Shown in pieces: positions 7,616-21,135 of a DNA stretch of 64,000 nt; the stretch's first letter is position 1; each line of letters opens with the position of its first letter. The DNA is from Chelydra serpentina (lineage: Eukaryota; Chordata; Testudines; Chelydridae): assembly GCA_037349315.1 (NCBI GenBank), contig JBAIAC010000132.1, forward strand, positions 1,550,001-1,614,000, given 5' to 3'. Below the pieces are notes generated by a model. It saw only the letters and a list, made by a program, of their open reading frames with translations, did no database searches and was not told the DNA's origin. A program made the position numbers and the translations under genes.

Positions 7616-8681
7616 GAGAAGGCCACAGTGGCTCAGACTAATGGTCCATCTAGCCCAGTATTGTGTCTCTGACCTTGGCCACTACAAGAACGTCTGGTGG
7701 AGTGTACAGCACAGGACCATTTGGAGTGATCCACCCTCATCTTCCACTCCTGCTCTCTGTGTAGTCAGAGATTTAGGGCTTGCCTCGAGCATGGGATTGC
7801 ATCACTGACCAACTTCCCCAATGACTCTTGGTGGACCTAGTCTCTATTAACTTCTCTCATTCTCGGTGGAAGCCAGGTATACTTGTAGCCCTCACAGCAT
7901 ACACGGCAAGGAGTTCTGCACGTTCATTTTGTCACCCCCACCACCTTTACTGTATTGGGCGAAAAGGGTAAATAACACTTTGCTCTTCACTTTAGCCACG
8001 TCATTCATGGTTTGACAGACCTCTCTCATCGTGGTTCTCAACCTTTTTTTCACCGGGGCCCCTAAAATGAAACAAACAGCCCTGCGGTTCCCCAACCGGA
8101 GGTGAAGCGGAGGGGGAGAAGCACACGGGGTCACCTGCCCCCCACGTTCTGCCCTCCATTTTGCCATGCTCCCTGAAATGCTAATGTAACAGGGCAGAGC
8201 AGTGTCGCCTTGGCTAGCTGCTGCCTGCTCGTGGAGTCAGTGGCTGTGAGGCAACCCTCACTGATGGCAGGGGGAGATTTCTCTTGTGCCGTGATACTTC
8301 CGTTTGTTCTTGTTGTTGTTGTTGTTGGGCCCCTCCTCTCCCCTCCTCTTCCCTCCCCTTTCCTTCCCTTCCTCCACCCCCCGCAAAGGAGGCAGGCAGG
8401 CTTGGTGGCCCGCTGAAGTGAGTCGGAGGTGGGTCAAGCCCAGGTTTCTTTTGGCAGACGCCCGGTTGAGAACCGGTGCCGTACCGTATCCCTCCCTAGT
8501 CATCTCTTGTCAAAACTGACCAGTGTCTGTAGTCTCGCCTCATACTTTGGAAGTCTGCTATTTACCCCTTTCCACTGTGAAAACTGACTATTTATTGCCA
8601 CCCTTTGTTTCCTAGCTGCTAACCGGTTACTGATCCATGAGAGGGCTGAAGCCAGCTCGTGACTGTGAGCGCCAACCGCAG
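7616..8681 (-). mobile_element. Antisense CR1 fragment (unit 2)
   Basis: Same composite structure as in unit 1. Confidence 0.8.
8030..8479. mobile_element. Nested hAT-like element (unit 2)
   Basis: Same element and position as in unit 1. Confidence 0.62.
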
Positions 8682-8899
8682 GGCAGACGGTTAAGAAGCA
8701 GGGCACAATCCGTCCAAGTTGGTTGTGTGTTCTAGATTCAGATTTCGCCACGTGTCGGATTATGGATTATATGCCTTTGATGACTTTTTACACCAAATTT
8801 GCTATTTGGGGATCACTTAAGCATTATGTGCAGACGACTGGAAATGTTTTTATTAAGCTGTATTTTAGATCATTTTAACATTAGCTTGACTCAAAATTT

Positions 8900-9058
8900 T
8901 AAATCTGTTCTTATGGCTTTAATAACTGATACTTCCTCTATCTGAGGACTATCTATTAAACTGATTTTTGGAATAGGGAGATGGAATGGCAGCTTTCTCC
9001 ATCCACTGCACACATCACCGTTATTGCAGTACTGGACCTCCAGGAACGGTGGACCTCC
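8900..9058 (+). pseudogene. U2-like pseudogene, unit 2
   Basis: Identical to unit 1 except for A at 9018 (CATCACCG). Confidence 0.83.
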
Positions 9059-9959
9059 CTGTGGGGAGAATATCATGGCTGAAGAGCAGCGAAGAAACGT
9101 GGTGTTGTCTGTGTTAACATTTGGTTTGTACTAAGAGTACGGTTTTGAGTCATTTGTAACTCTTTGGTTAGTTATTAGGAAGATCTTATTAGTAGGCCTC
9201 TGAGTTGAAAGGCTGCTCTTGCAGATTTTACTTTGTCATTGCTCGTAGGTCAGTTAAACAGCTGCTTTCTTAGTCTATTCTGTGTCGGTTCTTAAACCGC
9301 TCTCCTTAGTACACCGTCCGGAATTGATTGCACGGTTTGGATCATTCTTTCCCTCGTCTCCCCACAGAAAAGAAATTTTCCATCCCTTTCCCGTTGGGAA
9401 AACACCACCGTTTTAACTTAGGAAACAGTCTCGGTAAATCTTTTGCCCAGACCAGGGATAGTTCACAGGAGCAGAAGAGGAGGAAGGTTGCGGCCCTTTG
9501 AGTCAGATTCATAGCGTTTAAGGCCAGAAGGAGCCAGCCGATCACCTCAGCGGGACTGAGGTGCACCAATGCCCGAGGCCCTGCAATGGCAAGGAGTTGA
9601 GTTGATGCAATTGACTGTATGTTTGAGATAGTTCTGTGGGAAGGAGCAGAAAAGAGCATTGGGGCTGCGGTCTAGCGCTTGCACAGGCTTTCGGTGCCCT
9701 GTTCTGCTGTAAGAGTGAACACTGAGAGATTGCTGGTCACAGGTGGGTTTGTGCAAATTAGGAGTGTCCAGGGAACTGCCTTTGAACAGAATTGTGTGTT
9801 AAGGGTTCTTGCTTTGAATTCTTCCACTGGAGTCATTTCGGGGAAGTGATCCTCACTTAGCGTTACCCAGTGATGGTGTTTGTTACGTGTCTCGGAGCTC
9901 GTCACGGTGAGGTAGAAAGCGTTGGGGGCAGGGGTGTGCGTGCGTCACAGAGTCTCCGC

Positions 9960-10150
9960 ATCGCTTCTCGGCTCCTCAGAGCTCAGATCAAGTGTAGTAT
10001 CTGTTCTTATCAGTTTAATATCTGGTAGGTCCTTTAGTTGAGGACTGTATATTAAATGGATTTTTGAAACAGGGGGATGGAAGAGGAGCTTGCTCGGTCC
10101 ACCCTATGCATCAACCTGGTATTGCAGTGTCTCCAGGACCGGTGTGTCTC
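9960..10150 (+). ncRNA. RNU2: U2 snRNA gene, unit 3
   Basis: The 5' end is canonical. The first-hairpin loop has A as in unit 2, and there is a private T at 10145 near the 3' end. Confidence 0.88.
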
Positions 10151-10339
10151 CTTTTGGGGAGAATGTTCTGGTTAGAAAAGCAGGAAGAGTTTTACGGTGA
10201 TGATGCTTCTTTAAAGCAGATTTTTTTCAAGTAGTTGAAAAATCTGAGTTCTTTAGCTAGCGCTTTGGCTTCTTTATGATAAAATACCGTTACGATGTCT
10301 TGGGAGCATTTTGTGAGTCTATAACAGTGAGGTTCTTTC

Positions 10340-10722
10340 TTGCCCCATCTCAGAAAAAGATAGATTAGAATTGGAAAGACTCAGAAAAAAGGGGCAACAA
10401 AACGATGAGGGGATATGGGACTGCGTCTGTATAAGAAGAGATTAATCAGATTGGGACTTTTCAGCTGGGAAAAGGGACGACTAAAGGGGGATACGATGGA
10501 GGTCTATAAAATCATGACTGGTGTGGAGAAAGTAAATAAAGAAGTGTTATTGACTCCTTCTCATAACACAAGGTCTAGGGGTCACCAAATGAAATTAATA
10601 GGTAGCAGGTTTAAAACAAACAAACGGAAGTGTTTCTTCCCACAACACACAGTCAACCTGTGGAACTCTTTGCCACAGGATGTTCTGTAGGCCAAGACTA
10701 TAACAGGGTTCAAAAAAGAACT
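10340..10722 (+). mobile_element. CR1 fragment, sense (unit 3)
   Basis: Same relic with the TAG stop. Confidence 0.82.
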
Positions 10723-11001
10723 TTGTTGGACTGACCGCCTGTGGGAAGCGCGGACACGCCAAGGGCTAGAAGCAGGGAAGAAGAGACCAAAGGAGCCAGT
10801 GGAACCTCGGCTTGAGTCAAGAGAAGACACAGGCATCAAGTGTCTTCTTAGAGCAGCCGACAGAATAGGCCTGTCATGAAAAGATGGGAAAACAGCCCCA
10901 GTAACAGATAAAGACACTGCTTCAACACAGGCTAAGGAAAAATTACAAAGTGCTCCAAAGAACACTTCCTGAGATCTTGCTTTCTTTCCACAACTGCGCA
11001 C

Positions 11002-11165
11002 CAGGGGAAAGCGCGAACGCAGTCCCCCACTACCACAAATTCTGCAGTTGAGTTTCCCACATTTGGGGAAATCACAGAGGTCAGCACACCCGCAGTGCAA
11101 TGGATGAGCCTCACGCTGGGAAAACCACCTTGCTGATCATGGTATCTCCCCTGCCAGGTAAGTAT
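11002..11165 (-). ncRNA. RNU1: U1 snRNA gene, unit 3
   Basis: Array-consensus sequence over all 164 nt. The distal promoter has the CCCATG form shared with unit 2. Confidence 0.95.
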
Positions 11166-11451
11166 AAGTCCCCACCGCTCAGCCGCCGCCTGCCCTCGCT
11201 CGCCCAACACTCTCAACCCACGGTGGGGAACGCCCCAGCCAGCCTCCCTCGCCCCACCCCCACTACCACGAGCTGCCCCGTCCTGGCCCCTGGGCCACAC
11301 TCTTCTCCACACCCAGCCCCAGGTGCCAGATTCCCGCCCTGCTCGGTAGCCTGCTCCCACAATGCTCTGCTCGCACACATAACTGCAAACGTGCCCATGC
11401 GGCACCGCCCCTCCGGAAACAGAGAAAACATGGGGATTCGTTATTCTAATT

Positions 11452-11744
11452 CAGGGATAGGCAACCTATGGCACGCGTGCCAAAGGCGGCACGCGAGCTG
11501 ATTTTCAGTGGCGCTCACACCGGTCCAGGGGGCTCTGCATTTTAATTTAATTTTAAATGAAGCTTCTTAAACATTTTAAAAACCTTATTTACTTTATATA
11601 CAACAATAGTTTAGTTCTATATTTTAGACTTATAGAAAGAGAGCTTCTGAAAACGTTAAAATGCATTACTGGCACGCAAAACCTTAAATTAGACTGAATA
11701 AATGAAGACTCGGAACACCACTTCTGAAAGGTTGCCGACCCCTG
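11452..11744. mobile_element. hAT-type MITE (unit 3)
   Basis: Same element. Confidence 0.83.
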
Positions 11745-12311
11745 CTTTAGATTGTATAATTTGGTTGTCTTTCTCTCGTGGTCTCCATGGAGAGGAATAT
11801 TTAGGAATTTCTCCTTTTCGGGGGGGGGGGTTCATTTCAGTGAGGTTGTTACCTCTCCTTTAACAACAGCAACACCTTCTGGTTGGACTTTGCTGCTCGA
11901 ACTTCTCTGGAAGGCTGAAGCTTAAATTGTAAAAAACCAGAGCTTTGGAAAATATGGTTTATATATGTAGAGCTTGATGTGTTAGCGAGATGTTTTTCCA
12001 GCAGGGGACTATTTTGTGATCTCTGTTCCTCTTGCTCTTTGGTTTCATAAGTTTTTGGTGTTAGTGATTAGCTGAGGCAAGGCTTGCGTAATGTCGAAAA
12101 TAACTTTCAGATATATTTTCAAGTTCCTTTGTTTTCCCCATGCATGATTGCATTTCCAAAGAAAGGAATTAGAATAACGAATCCCCATGTTTTCTGTGTT
12201 CATATTTAATGGGTCAAAAAGGGTATTCATACTGGCCTACCCAGTTATTCTAAATGACCACATGCAGCAGAGCTCATTAACAATGAATTCTTTCACCCCA
12301 TGATTTCCCGT

Positions 12312-13377
12312 GAGAAGGCCACAGTGGCTCAGACTAATGGTCCATCTAGCCCAGTATTGTGTCTCTGACCTTGGCCACTACAAGAACGTCTGGTGGAGTG
12401 TACAGCACAGGACCATTTGGAGTGATCCACCCTCATCTTCCACTCCTGCTCTCTGTGTAGTCAGAGATTTAGGGCTTGCCTCGAGCATGGGATTGCATCA
12501 CTGACCAACTTCCCCAATGACTCTTGGTGGACCTAGTCTCTATTAACTTCTCTCATTCTCGGTGGAAGCCAGGTATACTTGTAGCCCTCACAGCATACAC
12601 GGCAAGGAGTTCTGCACGTTCATTTTGTCACCCCCACCACCTTTACTGTATTGGGCGAAAAGGGTAAATAACACTTTGCTCTTCACTTTAGCCACGTCAT
12701 TCATGGTTTGACAGACCTCTCTCATCGTGGTTCTCAACCTTTTTTTCACCGGGGCCCCTAAAATGAAACAAACAGCCCTGCGGTTCCCCAACCGGAGGTG
12801 AAGCGGAGGGGGAGAAGCACACGGGGTCACCTGCCCCCCACGTTCTGCCCTCCATTTTGCCATGCTCCCTGAAATGCTAATGTAACAGGGCAGAGCAGTG
12901 TCGCCTTGGCTAGCTGCTGCCTGCTCGTGGAGTCAGTGGCTGTGAGGCAACCCTCACTGATGGCAGGGGGAGATTTCTCTTGTGCCGTGATACTTCCGTT
13001 TGTTCTTGTTGTTGTTGTTGTTGGGCCCCTCCTCTCCCCTCCTCTTCCCTCCCCTTTCCTTCCCTTCCTCCACCCCCCGCAAAGGAGGCAGGCAGGCTTG
13101 GTGGCCCGCTGAAGTGAGTCGGAGGTGGGTCAAGCCCAGGTTTCTTTTGGCAGACGCCCGGTTGAGAACCGGTGCCGTACCGTATCCCTCCCTAGTCATC
13201 TCTTGTCAAAACTGACCAGTGTCTGTAGTCTCGCCTCATACTTTGGAAGTCTGCTATTTACCCCTTTCCACTGTGAAAACTGACTATTTATTGCCACCCT
13301 TTGTTTCCTAGCTGCTAACCGGTTACTGATCCATGAGAGGGCTGAAGCCAGCTCGTGACTGTGAGCGCCAACCGCAG
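12312..13377 (-). mobile_element. Antisense CR1 fragment (unit 3)
   Basis: Same composite structure. Confidence 0.8.
12726..13175. mobile_element. Nested hAT-like element (unit 3)
   Basis: Same element. Confidence 0.62.
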
Positions 13378-13595
13378 GGCAGACGGTTAAGAAGCAGGGC
13401 ACAATCCGTCCAAGTTGGTTGTGTGTTCTAGATTCAGATTTCGCCACGTGTCGGATTATGGATTATGTGCCTTTGATGACTTTTTACACCAAATTTGCTA
13501 TTTGGGGATCACTTAAGCATTATGTGCAGACGACTGGAAATGTTTTTATTAAGCTGTATTTTAGATCATTTTAACATTAGCTTGACTCAAAATTT

Positions 13596-13754
13596 TAAAT
13601 CTGTTCTTATGGCTTTAATAACTGATACTTCCTCTATCTGAGGACTATCTATTAAACTGATTTTTGGAATAGGGAGATGGAATGGCAGCTTTCTCCATCC
13701 ACTGCACACATCGCCGTTATTGCAGTACTGGACCTCCAGGAACGGTGGACCTCC
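13596..13754 (+). pseudogene. U2-like pseudogene, unit 3
   Basis: Same sequence as unit 1. Confidence 0.83.
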
Positions 13755-14655
13755 CTGTGGGGAGAATATCATGGCTGAAGAGCAGCGAAGAAACGTGGTG
13801 TTGTCTGTGTTAACATTTGGTTTGTACTAAGAGTACGGTTTTGAGTCATTTGTAACTCTTTGGTTAGTTATTAGGAAGATCTTATTAGTAGGCCTCTGAG
13901 TTGAAAGGCTGCTCTTGCAGATTTTACTTTGTCATTGCTCGTAGGTCAGTTAAACAGCTGCTTTCTTAGTCTATTCTGTGTCGGTTCTTAAACCGCTCTC
14001 CTTAGTACACCGTCCGGAATTGATTGCACGGTTTGGATCATTCTTTCCCTCGTCTCCCCACAGAAAAGAAATTTTCCATCCCTTTCCCGTTGGGAAAACG
14101 CCACCGTTTTAACTTAGGAAACAGTCTCGGTAAATCTTTTGCCCAGACCAGGGATAGTTCACAGGAGCAGAAGAGGAGGAAGGTTGCGGCCCTTTGAGTC
14201 AGATTCATAGCGTTTAAGGCCAGAAGGAGCCAGCCGATCACCTCAGAGGGACTGAGGTGCACCAATGCCCGAGGCCCTGCAATGGCAAGGAGTTGAGTTG
14301 ATGCAATTGACTGTATGTTTGAGATAGTTCTGTGGGAAGGAGCAGAAAAGAGCATTGGGGCTGCGGTCTAGCGCTTGCACAGGCTTTCGGTGCCCTGTTC
14401 TGCTGTAAGAGTGAACACTGAGAGATTGCTGGTCACAGGTGGGTTTGTGCAAATTAGGAGTGTCCAGGGAACTGCCTTTGAACAGAATTGTGTGTTAAGG
14501 GTTCTTGCTTTGAATTCTTCCACTGGAGTCATTTCGGGGAAGTGATCCTCACTTAGCGTTACCCAGTGATGGTGTTTGTTACGTGTCTCGGAGCTCGTCA
14601 CGGTGAGGTAGAAAGCGTTGGGGGCAGGGGTGTGCGTGCGTCACAGAGTCTCCGC

Positions 14656-14846
14656 ATCGCTTCTCGGCTCCTCGGAGCTCAGATCAAGTGTAGTATCTGT
14701 TCTTATCAGTTTAATATCTGGTAGGTCCTTTAGTTGAGGACTGTATATTAAATGGATTTTTGAAACAGGGGGATGGAAGAGGAGCTTGCTCGGTCCACCC
14801 TATGCATCAACCTGGTATTGCAGTGTCTCCAGGACCGGTGCGTCTC
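14656..14846 (+). ncRNA. RNU2: U2 snRNA gene, unit 4
   Basis: Majority sequence, shared with units 6, 7 and 9-13. Confidence 0.9.
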
Positions 14847-15035
14847 CTTTTGGGGAGAATGTTCTGGTTAGAAAAGCAGGAAGAGTTTTACGGTGATGAT
14901 GCTTCTTTAAAGCAGATTTTTTTCAAGTAGTTGAAAAATCTGAGTTCTTTAGCTAGCGCTTTGGCTTCTTTATGATAAAATACCGTTACGATGTCTTGGG
15001 AGCATTTTGTGAGTCTATAACAGTGAGGTTCTTTC

Positions 15036-15418
15036 TTGCCCCATCTCAGAAAAAGATAGATTAGAATTGGAAAGACTCAGAAAAAAGGGGCAACAAAACG
15101 ATGAGGGGATATGGGACTGCGTCTGTATAAGAAGAGATTAATCAGATTGGGACTTTTCAGCTGGGAAAAGGGACGACTAAAGGGGGATACGATGGAGGTC
15201 TATAAAATCATGACTGGTGTGGAGAAAGTAAATAAAGAAGTGTTATTGACTCCTTCTCATAACACAAGGTCTAGGGGTCACCAAATGAAATTAATAGGTA
15301 GCAGGTTTAAAACAAACAAACGGAAGTGTTTCTTCCCACAACACACAGTCAACCTGTGGAACTCTTTGCCACAGGATGTTCTGTAGGCCAAGACTATAAC
15401 AGGGTTCAAAAAAGAACT
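15036..15418 (+). mobile_element. CR1 fragment, sense (unit 4)
   Basis: Same relic with the TAG stop. Confidence 0.82.
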
Positions 15419-15697
15419 TTGTTGGACTGACCGCCTGTGGGAAGCACGGACATGCCAAGGGCTAGAAGCAGGGAAGAAGAGACCAAAGGAGCCAGTGGAA
15501 CCTCGGCTTGAGTCAAGAGAAGACACAGGCATCAAGTGTCTTCTTAGAGCAGCCGACAGAATAGGCCTGTCATGAAAAGATGGGAAAACAGCCCCAGTAA
15601 CAGATAAAGACACTGCTTCAACACAGGCTAAGGAAAAATTACAGAGTGCTCCAAAGAACACTTCCTGAGATCTTGCTTTCTTTCCACAACTGCGCAC

Positions 15698-15861
15698 CAG
15701 GGGAAAGCGCGAACGCAGTCCCCCACTACCACAAATTCTGCAGTTGAGTTTCCCACATTTGGGGAAATCACAGAGGTCAGCACACCCGCAGTGCAATGGA
15801 TGAGCCTCACGCTGGGAAAACCACCTTGCTGATCATGGTATCTCCCCTGCCAGGTAAGTAT
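15698..15861 (-). ncRNA. RNU1: U1 snRNA gene, unit 4
   Basis: Array-consensus sequence over all 164 nt. The distal element has T in place of A beside the octamer-like site. Confidence 0.95.
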
Positions 15862-16147
15862 AAGTCCCCACCGCTCAGCCGCCGCCTGCCCTCGCTCGCC
15901 CAACACTCTCAACCCACGGTGGGGAACGCCCCAGCCAGCCTCCCTCGCCCCACCCCCACTACCACGAGCTGCCCCGTCCTGGCCCCTGGGCCACACTCTT
16001 CTCCACACCCAGCCCCAGGTGCCAGATTCCCGCCCTGCTCGGTAGCCTGCTCCCACAATGCTCTGCTCGCACACATATCTGCAAACGTGCTCACGCGGCA
16101 CCGCCCCTCCGGAAACAGAGAAAACATGGGGATTCGTTATTCTAATT

Positions 16148-16440
16148 CAGGGATAGGCAACCTATGGCACGCGTGCCAAAGGCGGCACGCGAGCTGATTT
16201 TCAGTGGCGCTCACACCGGTCCAGGGGGCTCTGCATTTTAATTTAATTTTAAATGAAGCTTCTTAAACATTTTAAAAACCTTATTTACTTTATATACAAC
16301 AATAGTTTAGTTCTATATTTTAGACTTATAGAAAGAGAGCTTCTGAAAATGTTAAAATGCATTACTGGCACGCAAAACCTTAAATTAGACTGAATAAATG
16401 AAGACTCGGAACACCACTTCTGAAAGGTTGCCGACCCCTG
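16148..16440. mobile_element. hAT-type MITE (unit 4)
   Basis: Same element with one private T near 16350. Confidence 0.83.
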
Positions 16441-17005
16441 CTTTAGATTGTATAATTTGGGTGTCTTTCTCTCGTGGTCTCCATGGAGAGGAATATTTAG
16501 GAATTTCTCCTTTTCGGGGGGGGGTTCATTTCAGTGAGGTTGTTACCTCTCCTTTAACAACAGCAACACCTTCTGGTTGGACTTTGCTGCTCGAACTTCT
16601 CTGGAAGGCTGAAGCTTAAATTGTAAAAAACCAGAGCTTTGGAAAATATGGTTTATATATGTAGAGCTTGATGTGTTAGCGAGATGTTTTTCCAGCAGGG
16701 GACTATTTTGTGATCTCTGTTCCTCTTGCTCTTTGGTTTCATAAGTTTTTGGTGTTAGTGATTAGCTGAGGCAAGGCTTGCGTAATGTCGAAAATAACTT
16801 TCAGATATATTTTCAAGTTCCTTTGTTTTCCCCATGCATGATTGCATTTCCAAAGAAAGGAATTAGAATAACGAATCCCCATGTTTTCTGTGTTCATATT
16901 TAATGGTACAAAAAGGGTATTCATACTGGCCTACCCAGTTATTCTAAATGACCACATGCAGCAGAGCTCATTAACAATGAATTCTTTCACCCCATGATTT
17001 CCCGT

Positions 17006-18071
17006 GAGAAGGCCACAGTGGCTCAGACTAATGGTCCATCTAGCCCAGTATTGTGTCTCTGACCTTGGCCACTACAAGAACGTCTGGTGGAGTGTACAGC
17101 ACAGGACCATTTGGAGTGATCCACCCTCATCTTCCACTCCTGCTCTCTGTGTAGTCAGAGATTTAGGGCTTGCCTCGAGCATGGGATTGCATCACTGACC
17201 AACTTCCCCAATGACTCTTGGTGGACCTAGTCTCTATTAACTTCTCTCATTCTCGGTGGAAGCCAGGTATACTTGTAGCCCTCACAGCATACACGGCAAG
17301 GAGTTCTGCACGTTCATTTTGTCACCCCCACCACCTTTACTGTATTGGGCGAAAAGGGTAAATAACACTTTGCTCTTCACTTTAGCCACGTCATTCATGG
17401 TTTGACAGACCTCTCTCATCGTGGTTCTCAACCTTTTTTTCACCGGGGCCCCTAAAATGAAACAAACAGCCCTGCGGTTCCCCAACCGGAGGTGAAGCGG
17501 AGGGGGAGAAGCACACGGGGTCACCTGCCCCCCACGTTCTGCCCTCCATTTTGCCATGCTCCCTGAAATGCTAATGTAACAGGGCAGAGCAGTGTCGCCT
17601 TGGCTAGCTGCTGCCTGCTCGTGGAGTCAGTGGCTGTGAGGCAACCCTCACTGATGGCAGGGGGAGATTTCTCTTGTGCCGTGATACTTCCGTTTGTTCT
17701 TGTTGTTGTTGTTGTTGGGCCCCTCCTCTCCCCTCCTCTTCCCTCCCCTTTCCTTCCCTTCCTCCACCCCCCGCAAAGGAGGCAGGCAGGCTTGGTGGCC
17801 CGCTGAAGTGAGTCGGAGGTGGGTCAAGCCCAGGTTTCTTTTGGCAGACGCCCGGTTGAGAACCGGTGCCGTACTGTATCCCTCCCTAGTCATCTCTTGT
17901 CAAAACTGACCAGTGTCTGTAGTCTCGCCTCATACTTTGGAAGTCTGCTATTTACCCCTTTCCACTGTGAAAACTGACTATTTATTGCCACCCTTTGTTT
18001 CCTAGCTGCTAACCGGTTACTGATCCATGAGAGGGCTGAAGCCAGCTCGTGACTGTGAGCGCCAACCGCAG
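17006..18071 (-). mobile_element. Antisense CR1 fragment (unit 4)
   Basis: Same composite structure; a private T near 17875. Confidence 0.8.
17420..17869. mobile_element. Nested hAT-like element (unit 4)
   Basis: Same element. Confidence 0.62.
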
Positions 18072-18289
18072 GGCAGACGGTTAAGAAGCAGGGCACAATC
18101 CGTCCAAGTTGGTTGTGTGTTCTAGATTCAGATTTCGCCACGTGTCGGATTATGGATTATGTGCCTTTGATGACTTTTTACACCAAATTTGCTATTTGGG
18201 GATCACTTAAGCATTATGTGCAGACGACTGGAAATGTTTTTATTAAGCTGTATTTTAGATCATTTTAACATTAGCTTGACTCAAAATTT

Positions 18290-18448
18290 TAAATCTGTTC
18301 TTATGGCTTTAATAACTGATACTTCCTCTATCTGAGGACTATCTATTAAACTGATTTTTGGAATAGGGAGATGGAATGGCAGCTTTCTCCATCCACTGCA
18401 CACATCGCCGTTATTGCAGTACTGGACCTCCAGGAACGGTGGACCTCC
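18290..18448 (+). pseudogene. U2-like pseudogene, unit 4
   Basis: Same sequence as unit 1. Confidence 0.83.
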
Positions 18449-19349
18449 CTGTGGGGAGAATATCATGGCTGAAGAGCAGCGAAGAAACGTGGTGTTGTCT
18501 GTGTTAACATTTGGTTTGTACTAAGAGTACGGTTTTGAGTCATTTGTAACTCTTTGGTTAGTTATTAGGAAGATCTTATTAGTAGGCCTCTGAGTTGAAA
18601 GGCTGCTCTTGCAGATTTTACTTTGTCATTGCTCGTAGGTCAGTTAAACAGCTGCTTTCTTAGTCTATTCTGTGTCGGTTCTTAAACCGCTCTCCTTAGT
18701 ACACCGTCCGGAATTGATTGCACGGTTTGGATCATTCTTTCCCTCGTCTCCCCACAGAAAAGAAATTTTCCATCCCTTTCCCGTTGGGAAAACGCCACCG
18801 TTTTAACTTAGGAAACAGTCTCGGTAAATCTTTTGCCCAGACCAGGGATAGTTCACAGGAGCAGAAGAGGAGGAAGGTTGCGGCCCTTTGAGTCAGATTC
18901 ATAGCGTTTAAGGCCAGAAGGAGCCAGCCGATCACCTCAGAGGGACTGAGGTGCACCAATGCCCGAGGCCCTGCAATGGCAAGGAGTTGAGTTGATGCAA
19001 TTGACTGTATGTTTGAGATAGTTCTGTGGGAAGGAGCAGAAAAGAGCATTGGGGCTGCGGTCTAGCGCTTGCACAGGCTTTCGGTGCCCTGTTCTGCTGT
19101 AAGAGTGAACACTGAGAGATTGCTGGTCACAGGTGGGTTTGTGCAAATTAGGAGTGTCCAGGGAACTGCCTTTGAACAGAATTGTGTGTTAAGGGTTCTT
19201 GCTTTGAATTCTTCCACTGGAGTCATTTCGGGGAAGTGATCCTCACTTAGCGTTACCCAGTGATGGTGTTTGTTACGTGTCTCGGAGCTCGTCACGGTGA
19301 GGTAGAAAGCGTTGGGGGCAGGGGTGTGCGTGCGTCACAGAGTCTCCGC

Positions 19350-19540
19350 ATCGCTTCTCGGCTCCTCGGAGCTCAGATCAAGTGTAGTATCTGTTCTTAT
19401 CAGTTTAATATCTGGTAGGTCCTTTAGTTGAGGACTGTATATTAAATGGATTTTTGAAACAGGGGGATGGAAGAGGAGCTTGCTCGCTCCACCCTATGCA
19501 TCAACCTGGTATTGCAGTGTCTCCAGGACCGGTGCGTCTC
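19350..19540 (+). ncRNA. RNU2: U2 snRNA gene, unit 5
   Basis: Majority sequence except for the CGCTCC variant in stem-loop III, shared with units 1 and 8. Confidence 0.9.
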
Positions 19541-19729
19541 CTTTTGGGGAGAATGTTCTGGTTAGAAAAGCAGGAAGAGTTTTACGGTGATGATGCTTCT
19601 TTAAAGCAGATTTTTTTCAAGTAGTTGAAAAATCTGAGTTCTTTAGCTAGCGCTTTGGCTTCTTTATGATAAAATACCGTTACGATGTCTTGGGAGCATT
19701 TTGTGAGTCTATAACAGTGAGGTTCTTTC

Positions 19730-20113
19730 TTGCCCCATCTCAGAAAAAGATAGATTAGAATTGGAAAGACTCAGAAAAAAGGGGCAACAAAACGATGAGG
19801 GGATATGGGACTGCGTCTGTATAAGAAGAGATTAATCAGATTGGGACTTTTCAGCTGGGAAAAGGGACGACTAAAGGGGGATACGATGGAGGTCTATAAA
19901 ATCATGACTGGTGTGGAGAAAGTAAATAAAGAAGTGTTATTGACTCCTTCTCATAACACAAGGTCTAGGGGTCACCAAATGAAATTAATAGGTAGCAGGT
20001 TTAAAACAAACAAACGGAAGTGTTTCTTCCCACAAGAACACAGTCAACCTGTGGAACTCTTTGCCACAGGATGTTCTGTAGGCCAAGACTATAACAGGGT
20101 TCAAAAAAGAACT
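19730..20113 (+). mobile_element. CR1 fragment, sense, +1 variant (unit 5)
   Basis: A one-base insertion (CACAAGAACACAG) shifts the frame before the family motif VNLWNSLP. Confidence 0.82.
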
Positions 20114-20392
20114 TTGTTGGACTGACCGCCTGTGGGAAGCGCAGAAACGCCAAGGGCTAGAAGCAGGGAAGAAGAGACCAAAGGAGCCAGTGGAACCTCG
20201 GCTTGAGTCAAGAGAAGACACAGGCATCAAGTGTCTTCTTAGAGCAGCCGACAGAATAGGCCTGTCATGAAAAGATGGGAAAACAGCCCCAGTAACAGAT
20301 AAAGACACTGCTTCAACACAGGCTAAGGAAAAATTACAGAGTGCTCCAAAGAACACTTCCTGAGATCTTGCTTTCTTTCCACAACTGTGCAC

Positions 20393-20556
20393 CAGGGGAA
20401 AGCACGAACGCAGTCCCCCACTACCACAAATTCTGCAGTTGAGTTTCCCACATTTGGGGAAATCACAGAGGTCAGCACACCCGCAGTGCAATGGATGAGC
20501 CTCACGCTGGGAAAACCACCTTGCTGATCATGGTATCTCCCCTGCCAGGTAAGTAT
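20393..20556 (-). ncRNA. RNU1: U1 snRNA gene, unit 5
   Basis: It differs from the array consensus only by C153U, which turns the G148-C153 pair closing the UUCG loop of stem-loop IV into a G-U wobble. The base just past the RNA 3' end region (20389) is also changed. Confidence 0.95.
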
Positions 20557-20842
20557 AAGTCCCCACCGCTCAGCCGCCGCCTGCCCTCGCTCGCCCAACA
20601 CTCTCAACCCACGGTGGGGAACGCCCCAGCCAGCCTCCCTCGCCCCACCCCCACTACCACGAGCTGCCCCGTCCTGGCCCCTGGGCCACACTCTTCTCCA
20701 CACCCAGCCCCAGGTGCCCGATTCCCGCCCTGCTCAGTAGCCTGCTCCCACAATGCTCTGCTCGCACACATATCTGCAAACGTGCTCACGCGGCACCGCC
20801 CCTCCGGAAACAGAGAAAACATGGGGATTCGTTATTCTAATT

Positions 20843-21135
20843 CAGGGATAGGCAACCTATGGCACGCGTGCCAAAGGCGGCACGCGAGCTGATTTTCAGT
20901 GGCGCTCACACCGGTCCAGGGGGCTCTGCATTTTAATTTAATTTTAAATGAAGCTTCTTAAACATTTTAAAAACCTTATTTACTTTATATACAACAATAG
21001 TTTAGTTCTATATTTTAGACTTATAGAAAGAGAGCTTCTGAAAACGTTAAAATGCATTACTGGCACGCAAAACCTTAAATTAGACTGAATAAATGAAGAC
21101 TCGGAACACCACTTCTGAAAGGTTGCCGACCCCTG
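20843..21135. mobile_element. hAT-type MITE (unit 5)
   Basis: Same element. Confidence 0.83.

Larger units (their letters stand above)
4695..9390. repeat. Tandem unit 2 (4696 bp)
   Basis: The two extra bases relative to the 4694-bp base length are two extra G in the G-run (11 G). Units 2 and 3 share a distinct U1 distal region (CCCATG in place of CTCACG, about 6699 and 11395) and the GGGTCA variant near 7516, so they are close relatives. Confidence 0.97.
9391..14086. repeat. Tandem unit 3 (4696 bp)
   Basis: It has a G-run of 11. It is the first unit carrying C rather than A at 9551, a marker that recurs in units 6, 9, 12 and 13. Confidence 0.97.
14087..18780. repeat. Tandem unit 4 (4694 bp)
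   Basis: G-run of 9. First unit with T in place of A beside the U1 octamer-like site (about 16078). It is otherwise close to the array consensus. Confidence 0.97.
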